Of a stretch of 64,000 nt of DNA, positions 23,001 through 34,519 are shown piece after piece. The position numbers and the translations under genes were made by a program. The notes beneath the pieces are model-generated. The model was not told where the DNA came from and did not search any database. It worked only from the letters and a program-made list of their open reading frames with translations. Within the stretch, counting starts at the first letter, position 1. Each line of letters begins with the position of its first letter. Source of the stretch: Adineta ricciae (lineage: Eukaryota; Rotifera; Eurotatoria; Adinetida; Adinetidae); assembly GCA_905250025.1 (NCBI GenBank), contig CAJNOJ010000015.1:186001-250000 (forward strand), read 5' to 3'.

Positions 23001-26000
23001 ACTTGTCCAACTATGAATGTCATTTTCATTCCAGACGCTGATTTCAAAATTCCAATTGGGATCTATCGGTTCATCGGTGAAAAATGCATCGTTATTATCC
23101 AATAGAGCTGAAAACTGCGCTTCTTTCTTCTCGTCCCAATCGAACGTTAATCTATCAAATTGTCCATCTTCCGGTGCCCAAGCAGCTCCCACACCTGTTT
23201 CTAATGCCACTGTTCGTCTCAATTGTTCTACTAAGATCAAACAATTGATACGGTAGAGCATACTCGGTAGCGCGATGATTCCTTGCCATAACTGTGCGTT
23301 AACTGGATGAATGATCACCAATTCGGGGATTAAGAAAACACCTTGATGGTGGTGATGATGTGACGTTCCATTGGTTTTCGTATGTTGATTAGGCCGATTG
23401 GCGTTTCGATTATTCGATGCTGTACTTGACTTCATCATTTTGAAATTCATGTACCGTGGGATCAGCTGATTGAGGCGATGAGACGTATGTGAAACGCATA
23501 ACAATGGTTGACTTTTATTCGTTAGACGCAATTCGTATTTAATTTCGTAGTAAGACGAGAATGTATCATAGATCGTTGATATCGATGGAAATGGTGAGAG
23601 CGGGTTTTTGTTCGTATCAATCGAATTCACTACATAGTACTGTGGTTGTGTGGAACGACGGTACGATGGTAAAACAATACATGTTTGATTGAAATCATCG
23701 GCGTTGAACACGTAGGGATTGTCTAGTGTGTATTTTTGTAAATACATCGATTGAATGAAAGAAATGATATCTTTTGTTAATTTCCAATCGATGGAATATG
23801 AGCCCGAGGAGTCTTTTTTCAATAAAATGAGAATGAGATGAGAATGTGATTGTTCAGGATTGAAGTTCACTAATGGACGGTCAAAACCGAGTATGGAAGA
23901 AAATAAATAGTAGTGAACTGTTTGTAACATGCGGTACTCATCAGATGTGAAGCGAACATTTTTCATAATTCTATCGAGATTATAAGTTTCTTCGCCGGCA
24001 CGAGAAAATAATGAAAATGCTGGAATCTAAAGAGAGAAAGCGTATATTCAGACAAACGCTAAATCCTTTGATTGCATTTTACTTCGAGAAGATAATTTGC
24101 AGAGAGAATACCAATTCGATTTGAATTTGATTGATTTGTATAGGTGTTTGTTAGCTTCTGTTGTTCATTGTGTTGAGTCAATGGTGTTGTCAATTCTCCA
24201 TTGATACAATAGACAAAGAATTCAGATGACTTCTCAGTTGAGAGTGGTTCTGGCGCGATCTAATCAGTTCGAACATAGGATTTTCATCGAGAGAAGTCAA
24301 TAAGAAAAGACATACGGCTTTATTGTAAAGTTGTTTACGCTGAACAGAACCTGGTTTCGGATTCGGATCAACATACGAACCCCATTCAGCGATATCTTCG
24401 TCATCAATAATCGAATGACGAAGATAAAATTGTTCACGAGTTTCGGGCAATAGATGTTCATTTAGTTCCCCTACATACCAAGATGAACATCAATTCAGTT
24501 CAACGAAGACAAACTAGATTTCGATTGCCTACCGGCTTGCAAAAGATGTTCACATAGACGTTTGGCTGTAGAGAGTTTTGCTTGTCGTACTGTTGAACGT
24601 ATTGGACCCTAGAAAAAAAGCCAACAGTAGTTTAGATAGAACGGAGAATGGATAGTTTTTAAACATACGGTAATCGTCGTTCTAGCTGGTGAGTTGACAG
24701 GCAAGGAAAGAATGCATTGGTACTGCTTGTCATCGTATTTCTTGATTTTACATGATGGAACCAATGTTGTCAATGCATCACATGGAAGTCGAGCACAATA
24801 TCTTCGAGAAGAGAACAGTTCAAAATGAACATGAAAAGAAATGTGTTTGAAGAAGGAAAATACCTGTTGATAACTTCGATCGCATTGGGTGATCGTTCTC
24901 GATCGATGTTGCTCGATGGGAGTGGATTATTGATTTCATGAAATTCTTTCATTAAAACCTGAAATCAAATCAAATGGCATCAACATTTGCAAGACAAATA
25001 GGATTCCGAATTACATACTTGTTCGATACCTTTAAATGAATTGAGATTGGCTAAGAACGTGTCATACTCTTCTTGTTCGGCAAGCATAAAGAAATGCGGC
25101 GTTTGTGCTCGTGCTTTGCCCTGCACAAAAATTCAACGATAGGTTTTCAATAACACCGGAAAAGAAAGATAAAATCATTTACTTTTGATTGCACGTAAGA
25201 TCGGTAATTTGTTGGTACATTAAATCGAATAACTAAATTGCAATCAGGAATATCTTTCAATTCTTCGAGGGAACTCAAAGCAACTATAACATTATTTTCC
25301 CCAAGACGAAATTTGCGCATCACTTCCTCCTATGAACGAAAGCATTGAGCACTTCTTACTTCTTCTATTTCAAATAGGAATCCTACCTGTTTGCGACTGT
25401 CCATCGGTTGAATATGCTGACTAGTTGATGGATCATCTGTCGGTTGCATAGTGGAATATCCGACTAGAAAGTTAGGTCGAATAAATGAATACTCATCAGC
25501 AAAACGTTTTGCTGCATCTTTTAATATTGCATTTAAAACAGCGGTTTCTTGTTTGCGATCAACAAATATGAGTGCGGACCATCGACGATTTGATGCATTG
25601 GTTGCATCTGCTTGAAAGCGTTTTAGAATGTCAAACAATGAACGTAGCTTTGGTGTTGTATACTGTTCAATCAATGTCTGCGAATTTAATGCTTCCAGTG
25701 CAGTTTTGATTCGCGATCGCCAAAGACGAAGTAATGTACAAATCCAATCAAGAAATAGTGAATACGCACGCGGTGATGAAAGTGACAATTGAGATGTTGC
25801 GGAAGTCGAAAAGGCCGAAATAGATGAGACAGAACTTTGTTCAACAGCAATACTTGAAAGACGTTCTAATTGAGTAATAATTGGTAATGACGAACGAAGC
25901 AATGCCCAGATGCCTAATTTATCCACGAGACGTAAACATTCAGTCAGCACTTGCCGAGGAATCGTCAACGGCGATGAATTCTCGTCGGAATGAGTCGAAG

Positions 26001-27233
26001 AAGACACTGTCGGTGCTTCTAATTTGTTGATATATTCAAGAGCGGCTTGAAGTTCCTACAATCATGAATTGTGCGACAATCAAATAGAAGGACATTGCTT
26101 ACCTGAATGATTTCTTTGGTAATTTCCGGCTGTTGGTGATTACCTTTTTCACAGACGACAATTGTTTCCTTTGGTATTTTCGATACTCGATTGGTTGGAC
26201 GAGAAATCAGATCAGTTGCTGTAAAAATCGTTGAACTGTTCAAAAGATGACAACAACGAATTCATAGCACATTTAACGATTCAAAAACGTCCTCACCAAA
26301 AGAATTGATGTAAGTTCTCGATGCGTTCTTCCAACTGTATCGAAGTGCAATGCGTTTTGAGCAATGCCATCGTAATGGAAAACAGTCGAGGTAACTGATT
26401 TTTTGTTTCATTTCTCTCCCAAAGTGTTTTATACTGTCTCAAAATTGAACCATAGGCATGATCACGAATAGCTTGGTGACATTCGTCAAGAATCAATAAC
26501 TTGATATGTGAAAATTCTAAATCATGAACGAACTAACTGCGAAACAAGTATAACAATTCGATGAGTTACTCACCTATATAATTTCGATTTAATAATTCGT
26601 GAAAGACAGCCGGATGCATAACAAATACGTTCCGTATTTGCATTTCTTGTAACCATTGATCTTTTTTCCAAAGTAGCACACCATGTTCAATACCAAATGA
26701 ACCGACATCGACTGGCAAATGGCGATGAATCATTTCGGCCAGTGCGACCGGATCTTGTTCTGAATAGTAAGTACAAAATTAGTCGATTAAACTCTTTCAA
26801 CATGCAATACTGTACCCATTGTTAAACAAATGATACGTTGACCGCCTTCGTCAAATTTTCGTTGAATGCCGTAGGAATATTCTCGTATAACATTAATGAT
26901 AAGAAAATTCTTCGATGCGTTACTATGCAAACAGGCAACTGTATTTTCATGTTTGACTTTATCGAGAATTTCAACCTAAATAGACCAAACGATACTCTAA
27001 CCATCTCGAAGCTTCAATTATTCATAGAAACGAAACATTGTTCATAACAACGATAACATCTATTTCGTTTTCCAACTGTCACATTAAGTATGAAATTGAC
27101 TTACTTCATATTTCGGTAAAGTAAAACTTTCCGATGGCACATCATCTATCCATGGTGTATTTCGTATAGTTCGTCGTCCACTTGCTGCCAGTAGATAAGT
27201 TTTCACTTTGTCTATATGATTCGCTGATGACAT
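20099..27233 (-). CDS. DICER1: Dicer ribonuclease
   Basis: Complete Dicer, estimated at roughly 1,900-2,000 residues in many exons with short introns. It starts at 27233 ([11 protein letters not shown]). In order it has: an N-terminal helicase lobe with DECH motif II ([10 protein letters not shown]); a C-terminal helicase lobe ([20 protein letters not shown]); a dimerisation/DUF283 domain ([14 protein letters not shown]); a platform/PAZ region ([20 protein letters not shown]); RNase IIIa ([23 protein letters not shown]); RNase IIIb ([28 protein letters not shown]); and a dsRNA-binding domain ([17 protein letters not shown]). All four acidic positions expected in each RNase III centre appear present. 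The Walker A region reads HSNASKNF instead of a GxGKT loop, and motif VI has Lys for Arg (QSKGKARA), so helicase ATPase activity is probably lost, as in Drosophila Dicer-1. Acidic and polyglutamine inserts separate PAZ from RNase IIIa. MARCHF5 lies 216 bp upstream on the same strand. Confidence 0.97.
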
Positions 27234-27449
27234 TAGATTACACTCCAAGATAGTATGTTATGTATGTATATATCTGTATATTCAAACTAGAAGCAAGATA
27301 GAAAATGAAGAAAAAAAAACAACAATAATAACATTCTAGTTCCTTCCAATTCAATTTTCTTTCAAAGAGGAAAAAAGAAAAAAAATTCAAATGCTCATAT
27401 AAGAATTTATACACAGAAAGAGGAAAAAAAGTCGATTTGGTTGTAGCAA

Positions 27450-28861
27450 TTAAAAGTTTGATGGTGATTGATCATTGGTGAAGTTGCTTGTAGACGATGG
27501 AATGGCAAATATCTCATTCGAAATATCTTGTTGATGAACATGAACTGTCGGCGGCGGCGGTGGTGGTGGTGGTGGTGGTACTGGATGATGATGATAATAA
27601 TGTGGAGAACTAGTTGCTGACACTGGTTCGTAATTAAGAATTTGTCGCTGCGCTTCGCGAATATATTGACTCTGCTTATAGTAGATTTTCGAAGTACCTT
27701 TTAGGACAATAAAGGCAATACCACCCTAGGAGAAGAACGATCACTTTTTTGTTTAAAACGTATTCAATTGACATACTAAGAGTGTGCGTTGAAAGTTTGA
27801 ATGGACGCGTTGAAACATGAATTTACCAAAGATTGTTGCAATAGTTGGTAAGATGAGACCGCCACAAATAAGTCTGGTTAAAGATGCGGGATTTGAATTG
27901 CCATTACGTTCAGTTGGTATACGGGGTAAATAGGATGTGCGATCTAAAATAGTATAAAAGAGATGACGTTTCATCGAAATTCTATCGACTGTTTGTTTAC
28001 CGTTGGGAAAAAAATAATTCATTAACGGTAATTTTGCTGAATGTTTACGCCAGAATTTCAAGACCGCTTCTTCCCAGCGTATCATTCGGCCGAGAATTAA
28101 CACAATGGGAATTGTTGGTAGGCCAATAAGAAGAAAGAGTGGATCTGCTTTTTCCATTACACTCAAACCTTCTTTATGTCCAAGAATCTAAAATGACATG
28201 GAATTAATTCTTTTTAAAATTATTTTCTCCTTCGGTTCTTACTAACCTGCATGATTGTTACTGCTCCATAGGTCACTGCTGTCCAATAAACAGATCCAAC
28301 GAGAATACCACCGGCAAGAAATGGACAAAAACGATTTAAAATGCGCTCTATCAAATCGAGCATGTAAACCAATGAACCTGGATATAGCAAATATCATTCA
28401 TTGGACATTATCTTCATTGAATTTCACTCTATAGCTTACGTTGTTTCGGATATACAATAATATACTCTGAATTACACTGTGGACACGAAACTTTTACTAA
28501 ACAAAGGAGAAAACATTGAAAATGTTTCATTTGAACACCGGAATGACTCACCACCACTCGATCCTTGTTGTTTCTCATCTACCCATCTTTGAAGGCATTC
28601 TTGATGAACCCATTTTGCTGTTCCACGGCAACGACATGGCGATACCCAACAAGCCGAATAGTCATCTTCGTCCGTAGCAAAGCATACCCAGCAATGTTTT
28701 CCTGGCAAAGCATTACGTGCTTGGGTATTGTTTGAGAGTGAATTTCGGTGTCCATTTGATGGTGGCGGTGGAGTTTGAGGAACAGTCGAATGATTTGTTG
28801 TCGGTACTACAGGTATACTCATGGGTTGATTCGATAAATCAGGTAATGAAGACGGATTCAT
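27450..28861 (-). CDS. MARCHF5: MARCHF5-like RING-CH ubiquitin ligase
   Basis: Mitochondrial outer-membrane E3 ligase of the MARCH family. The ATG at 28861 begins a Pro/Ser/Asn-rich leader absent from the vertebrate protein. A C4HC3 RING-CH domain follows (CWVC, SPCRCRGT, WVHQECLQRW, CPQC). The membrane part contains GSVYWTAVTYGAVTIMQ, EKADPLFLLIGLPTIPIVLILG and MIRWEEAVLKFWRKHS, nearly identical in pattern to vertebrate MARCHF5. The C-terminus carries His and a polyproline run (HHHPVPPPPPPPPP) ending at the stop at 27450. Short introns interrupt the gene. Known relatives control mitochondrial dynamics (DRP1, MFN1, MID49) and antiviral signalling. The stop lies 216 bp before the Dicer ATG, which suggests possible co-transcription. 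Confidence 0.94.
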
Positions 28862-29273
28862 AATCAATAAGATCTAGAAAACAATCAAATTGATTCTTTT
28901 CAAGAGAAGTTACGGTAATATGCGTTGGGAAATGTAGTACAGAGGGGAAAAGTAAACACATGAGACATGCTCTTTTTTTTCGTTGGCTATTAGTCAAACA
29001 ATCCAATGTAAGCCAGTTGACTGCTTCTGACAGCCAGCTACTAATGCCATCTAGCTACAACAACTGCAAATGTGGTTCGACATTTTTTTTTTTGATTAGT
29101 ATGAATAAAACAACATGGTATTTTATCAAATTTTCAGCTGTGTAGTCTATCAAGTGTTAAAAGTTCTAACTAGTTAGCGTTATCTTAAAAATATTTGAAT
29201 AGAGAAGAAGCTGGTGCAAAGATAAAGCATTCACTCGATCTTTTACTACCCACCGACACAGTATAGAACAAAT
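28862..29273. other. intergenic divergent promoter region
   Basis: About 410 bp between MARCHF5 (-) and the GNAT gene (+). No exon or repeat was recognised; several poly-T runs are present. Confidence 0.4.
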
Positions 29274-30128
29274 ATGTTTGTTATCAATTTAAACGAGGAC
29301 AAAACAAGAATACAAGTGAAAACCAACGCGGAGCAAAACTCGCAAATAATTGCTGAAGGACATGTTGCTGCTGATGTACCCGATCATACTGTATTGATTC
29401 TATTCGATCAAATCGCTCTATTACCCGATGATCATCAACAGATTGATCAACTTCTCTCAACTGTGAGCTCTTATGTTAGTGCTATATATCATTCATTGAT
29501 ATGTATCCGCTTTCCCCGCACATTCGATAATCAAATTCCATTCGACAAACTTGAATATCGCAACGAATGTCCGGACTTTATGAGTGTAAACACGGATGAT
29601 TTAAAGTATTATCCTGAAAATAACTTCCAAGGTAGACAAGATCAGTATGAATTGGTGAGCGATCGAAACATAATACTTGGTTATGCCGAACAGTTACTGC
29701 AGCTCATGACTCGAGAGGCATTTTGGTCAGAGACCTGGAATTTGCAAGAAATGTGCGATCGAATCAACTCAGCAACAAATAATGCAATGATTTTAGACAA
29801 AATCAATCACATTCCCTGTGCATTTGGACGTCTATTCTTAGTGGAATCAAGCAATGAACAGTTTGGATACATGTCCGATATAGCTGTTGATAGTGCTCAG
29901 CAATCGAAAGGACTCGGACGAGTTCTAGTCAATTATCTCGTTGGAGTTGTTTACAATTCAGAAAAGCGGAACTCTACGCTGTGCTTGCAATGTGCTAAAG
30001 AAGGTAGTGGAGCAATATCTGCAACAAAATTATATCGCAGATCCGGCTTTGAATTCTTTCATATTCATGGCAATCGTATCGCTATTTTTCCGAAAAAGAA
30101 AGTGGCATCAGGACAGCGAAGTGCATAG
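29274..30128 (+). CDS. intronless GNAT-family N-acetyltransferase
   Basis: Single-exon gene of 284 residues from the ATG at 29274. The C-terminal half has a GNAT fold signature: beta4 (FGYMSDIAVD), then the acetyl-CoA-binding motif A (QQSKGLGRVLVNYLV, i.e. Q-x-x-G-x-G), then a late strand region (ATKLYRRSGFEFF) typical of motif B. The N-terminal about 130 residues match no domain I recognise. There is no signal peptide or membrane segment. The substrate is unknown: small molecule, peptide or aminoglycoside-type acceptors are all possible. The lack of introns contrasts with most neighbours, so acquisition by transfer or retroposition is possible but not shown. An AATAAA lies just after the stop. 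Confidence 0.8.
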   Translation: MFVINLNEDKTRIQVKTNAEQNSQIIAEGHVAADVPDHTVLILFDQIALLPDDHQQIDQLLSTVSSYVSAIYHSLICIRFPRTFDNQIPFDKLEYRNECPDFMSVNTDDLKYYPENNFQGRQDQYELVSDRNIILGYAEQLLQLMTREAFWSETWNLQEMCDRINSATNNAMILDKINHIPCAFGRLFLVESSNEQFGYMSDIAVDSAQQSKGLGRVLVNYLVGVVYNSEKRNSTLCLQCAKEGSGAISATKLYRRSGFEFFHIHGNRIAIFPKKKVASGQRSA

Positions 30129-30139
30129 ATGTCAAAGTC

Positions 30140-30145
30140 AATAAA
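30140..30145 (+). terminator. poly(A) signal of the GNAT gene
   Basis: AATAAA 12 bp after the stop codon. Confidence 0.5.
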
Positions 30146-30430
30146 ATAATCCGTTAGCAGCACTTTTCATCTTTTATTTTCTATTCGACTTCAGATAAAA
30201 GTAAAAATACACAAGAATTTTTATTTGTCAAACTCAATTACATAGTTGTTCGCTGATAAAAATTGTTAAAAGAAAAGGACGAAAGACATATACACAGCAT
30301 AGACAAGAACTGTATCATCATTGACAAAAGAAGAAAAAGAACACATACACACATCGAAGGAAATTTTATTCATAGCAAATAGATATTAATGATTGAAATT
30401 GTTCGTGTTTGACATTGATATTTAATTGAA

Positions 30431-31323
30431 TTAATCTTTCAGGACAGGACGAGTAGTGCTTGTCGTTGTGCCACCACCGCCAGCAGTATTTGGAATGCCT
30501 GAACCTGAAGTTGGCTGTTTGAAATTCGTAGCCGCTTGATATTGCAATTGATATGCCATTGAATGTATTTTAAAGCCGTAGAGACGAGCAACAAATTGAT
30601 TTGTTGGTCGTTTTGGCCGATACTCTGGATGAACCATGAATAGCATGTGCGGAAAACCTGTGCTAAAATATGCTCCATCCGTATGATGATGACGTGAACT
30701 TCTCGGTGTGTAAACATCCAAACATTTCGGGCAATAGAGCTTGACCATCGCTTCGCCAGGTATTTCTGATAAGCCGATCTAGTATTAAAACGAAAATGCA
30801 CATGTTTTCCGATTGATACAATCGAAAGTGTCATACTGGCAACATGGGTTGATTGTCGCAATAGATACGAGGACAGAGACCAAAATCGCCATTTTGAAAT
30901 TTTTCTAGCATTTGAGCAATCCCGTTGTTAGTTAACACGTATCGAGCATGAATAAGACCTGTGATTACAAAGTAGATTTGATTATTCTAATGCCTGAGGG
31001 AAAAGAGCATTGGAAATTACCATATAACATTTCCGCAGCTTGTTCAATTAAATCTGATTGATTGGGATTATCTTGATTATCAAGTTCATCATCTGGTTCA
31101 AGATCAAGAATCATATCCAGTGCTTGTCGATAATGTGGAACTTGCTCATTCAGTCCTGTCTAGAAATAATCACATACGATTTCAAAGAATTTGATGTCTA
31201 TATGAATTGACATACTAGATTGAATTTATCTTGAATGTATTCTTCATCGACTTCGCAGAAGAATTCATTTCCGCGCAGACCACAAAACCATGATATCCAA
31301 GAAACTTCTTCTGATGAACTCAT
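30431..31323 (-). CDS. CSNK2B: casein kinase 2 regulatory subunit beta
   Basis: Regulatory subunit of the CK2 tetramer. I chose the ATG at 31323 because metazoan proteins begin [20 protein letters not shown], exactly as here; open sequence upstream probably belongs to the 5'UTR. The acidic loop is present ([12 protein letters not shown]). The zinc ribbon cysteines are visible (CPRIYCDNQ, then [12 protein letters not shown]), followed by the dimer and tail region ([29 protein letters not shown]-type). About four short introns split the gene. The C-terminal tail is Gly/Thr-rich. It forms the dimer core that docks two catalytic alpha subunits and sets substrate choice. A TTTTCAG acceptor near 31455 suggests a 5'UTR splice or trans-splice. 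Confidence 0.97.
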
Positions 31324-31858
31324 GGAGCTTGATTTTGATTTGATACCTTCACCAACAGCAGGAACAGCAGCAGAAGAGGAAGACGACGGATGATCGTCTT
31401 TCAAAGCACTTTTTGCGTCAATCGAGGCCAGAACAATGACACAAAGAAACAAACCTGAAAAGCAAATGCAAGTTTATTCCGAAATAGATCGAGTTCAAAA
31501 CAACGAATGAATATCGACGATCAGATGATTTTACCTCTTTACTAGCAAAAAAGCGATCGATTTCAAGTTATTTTTAGTAAGTTTTCTTAAGAAAAAAAAA
31601 ATATCTAAAAAATCAAAGATATGTCAGCATAAATAAATAAATAACGTGTATGAAGAAAGAAATCTTTTTCTTTTTATATTAATATGTATATATAATTCTA
31701 AATAAGTGAATCCATAAAGAAAATCATCTGACAAACAAGAAACAAAAAGAAAGGCAACCGCTTTGAAAAAGAGCAACAAAAACTGATTGTCAACATTTCT
31801 ATCGATTATCTGTTGTCGAAAACGATCAAAGCTACAATATATCTCCAAAATTTTCATT
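31324..31858. other. spacer between egghead and CSNK2B
   Basis: About 535 bp between two genes on the minus strand. It includes the probable CSNK2B 5'UTR, with an acceptor (GCTTTTCAG) near 31455, and AT-rich sequence. No other gene was seen. Confidence 0.4.
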
Positions 31859-33268
31859 TCAAACATTAACCGGTGGTGTCAATTGTTTATCAACAATATA
31901 GAACTTGTCCTTATCACTCAAAAGTCCCCAAATAACAGCCGTAATTTCGCAGATCACCACAAATGGAATCGTTGCTAATGTTCCCAGAACACGAAGAGCG
32001 AATTGAGCATAGCCCAAACGCACCAATGAAAACGAACGAACGGCACCGATGATATACAAGTAAATATTGACCGCTCCAACATAACTTATTAAGAAATTTA
32101 TTGACCAGTGTAATGGAATAGGACACAATGGTGTAAGAACAACATTCATCGATGTTAATGGTAATGTTATCCAAGAATAAAGTGCAATGCCTAAGCAAAT
32201 ACGAACACGAATAGGTAAGCGTTTATCATGAACGACAAGTAAGATTCCTTGTAACCATCGTTTGCGTTGTTTGATGAAGTCAGCTAGTGTAAATGGACTT
32301 TTTTCCCACATTTCACCTTCAATCCAACCGAATGTCTTGTTTTTCGACATGGCCAACATGGCAAAGTATGTATCTTCAGCAATTGAACCAGCTCGTCCGT
32401 TGTCAAATGTTACTTCGAATTCACAAGCAGCACGACAGACAACAAACGATCCTTTGAATAAGAATGGTGGTTGATGTAATTTCTTCAAACAGAATCGTAA
32501 ACATCCTAAGTCGACACCAACACGCATACTATCGGCTAATGTTGTTATGTGATTAACAATGGTTTCATTCGCATAAGTGATTAAACCTTGTCCTATATCA
32601 TATTCATTCGAAGTAACAAAATTTAAAATACCACGGACCGAATTTTCTGTTAACAGTGTTTCTTCATCCAAATGAACGATGTAATCATTTGCTGATAGTT
32701 GATTTACATCAGGTTCAAGCGCATATTGCAATGCACGTGATTTGTAGAGTGCACCTGATTTTGTTCGATAGGTACTCGGTACAACGACTTCACGGACCAT
32801 ATTTGCCGGCAAACCGTGAATATCGATTGGTTTATCGGTAACGATTTCAATCTGAAAATTGTCCAGTCCAACTTTGGCACAGGTGTCCAGATTTCTTTTG
32901 ACATTGTTATGTACTAGTTCAGGATAATCACCACGCGTAACAACGCGTATCCGAATTTTCGGTCCTAGTAATGGTGAATTGTGTAACTCAGGTCGTTCGG
33001 GAAAGATATTATATAAAATCAAGCCACACGTATGACAAATAACTAATGGTAAAGGTAATAAAGATAACAAACGTATAAAATAAATCACAATGGTTAACAG
33101 TAACCCATAATGTTCAATCGGATTCGATATCAATACAATTAGATTGGATGACAGCTTATTAAATGGATATATATTCAATGCACCGGACATGCCTTCGAAT
33201 ACGGAAATAAATAGAATAAAAGAAATCACATGAATTATGTGGCGACGATTTGACGATGTATATATCAT
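31859..33268 (-). CDS. egh: egghead/BRE-3-type beta-1,4-mannosyltransferase
   Basis: Intronless gene of 469 residues starting at the ATG at 33268. GT2-family, multipass membrane glycosyltransferase that adds mannose to glucosylceramide in arthro-series glycolipid synthesis (Drosophila Egghead, C. elegans BRE-3). Two or three hydrophobic segments precede the catalytic region. Signature stretches are RVVTRGDYPELV, KSGALYKSRALQYALEP, HLDEETLLTENSVRGI (DxD-like), GQGLITYANE, GSIAEDTYFAM, EGEMWEKSPFTL and QRKRWLQGILLVVH. C-terminal membrane segments follow. All catalytic motifs appear intact. Family members act in the Golgi/ER. The absence of introns is noteworthy beside intron-rich neighbours but does not by itself show retroposition. 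Confidence 0.95.
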   Translation of the reverse strand: MIYTSSNRRHIIHVISFILFISVFEGMSGALNIYPFNKLSSNLIVLISNPIEHYGLLLTIVIYFIRLLSLLPLPLVICHTCGLILYNIFPERPELHNSPLLGPKIRIRVVTRGDYPELVHNNVKRNLDTCAKVGLDNFQIEIVTDKPIDIHGLPANMVREVVVPSTYRTKSGALYKSRALQYALEPDVNQLSANDYIVHLDEETLLTENSVRGILNFVTSNEYDIGQGLITYANETIVNHITTLADSMRVGVDLGCLRFCLKKLHQPPFLFKGSFVVCRAACEFEVTFDNGRAGSIAEDTYFAMLAMSKNKTFGWIEGEMWEKSPFTLADFIKQRKRWLQGILLVVHDKRLPIRVRICLGIALYSWITLPLTSMNVVLTPLCPIPLHWSINFLISYVGAVNIYLYIIGAVRSFSLVRLGYAQFALRVLGTLATIPFVVICEITAVIWGLLSDKDKFYIVDKQLTPPVNV

Positions 33269-34519
33269 TATGAAGTTATCCAATAATAATCACACAAGAA
33301 CAAATCTCTATAACCAAAAAGGAATATAATATGTATATAGGCACATGCAAATTTCGACTATATATGCGTTAGAATTCTAAGGTAACCAAAACAACTTCTT
33401 TTTGCAGTTTAAAATGCCAAAAGAAATGAAGAGAGAGAAACAGAAAGAAAGAAAAAATCTTCGTCATGAATTTTGTCATTGAAAAATGTCTCGCCTGACA
33501 ACGCTTAAAAATATAAACAATTCCGTGTACATTAACACACTCCACGCAATGAATGTCGTTGCGCGAAGGGTTAATAATCAGAACTATGCGTGACAGTCAT
33601 TTCGCGTACGTTTCTTTCTATGTCGACTAATCATATTATCAGAGACATTTATACAAAATATGCATTTGTTTTCTTTGACACATAGAAGAAATGCTCTAAG
33701 AAGAAAAAACATTATTTCGATGCTTTAAAATAGGACCCTCACAAAATTACAACAAGCTCTAGTATCTAATAGATGATCAATATTTGTCATCTATCTCTTA
33801 CAAAGCTTCAAGGTTTATTTTGTAACGCAAGATATATATATTTAAATACATCCTCCGATCGAATTACACTGACACAAAAAAAACTATAAATTTATTTTCA
33901 ATGAAGACTTCACTCTTATACATGCGCATTTTGATTGAAACTCAATCCGTAACGAATAACATGAGAAAATAATGGGACATAAACAGCGCGTGTGAATAAA
34001 AATATTTCTCAAATACTTTTGTTGACTGGAAATTGTTAGAAAGGATTAAATAGAAAAACAGAGATGATTCTTAAATAAAAGCGACAAGTATATGATGTTT
34101 ATCATTCAAATAGAGTCAGAAAAAAAAAGAAAAGACGTAATGCAGAAGTCTTATCTATCCTTCGTTTTTTTTACGACAAAAAAAGCATCATTGACTTACC
34201 ACATCTGCACTATTATTCCTTGATTGAATCAGACATCTTCTGAGTTGTATCACCGGACTAGAAGGAAAACAATCTGCAACAAGAAAACGATCTGATGTGA
34301 AGTTATTCAGTCTTCATTCAGTTCTTGATTTGACGAGAAAAAAAACAATAGTAGAAGATGAGACTCTTTCGTTGTTTAATCAGTTAGAGCAAACGAACAA
34401 AAGAAGAAAATCAACATGACCGAGTTTTACAGACGAACATTGTCTTTTTCAAGAAATATATTTATATACATTTACAAAAAAAGAGTGATAATGTCAATCT
34501 CGAAAAGACGACTCTTCTC
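33269..34519. other. 1.25-kb intergenic region
   Basis: Between DNAJC8 and egghead, both on the minus strand. AT-rich with poly-A and poly-T runs; no coding exon, RNA gene or repeat family was recognised. It probably holds the egghead promoter. Confidence 0.4.

Noticed and set aside
31324-31452. Upstream in-frame extension of casein kinase 2 beta (Ser-rich, [13 protein letters not shown]...)
   Set aside because: Animal CSNK2B begins exactly at MSSSEEVSW. The extension has no ATG at its start and follows an acceptor, so it is best read as 5'UTR.
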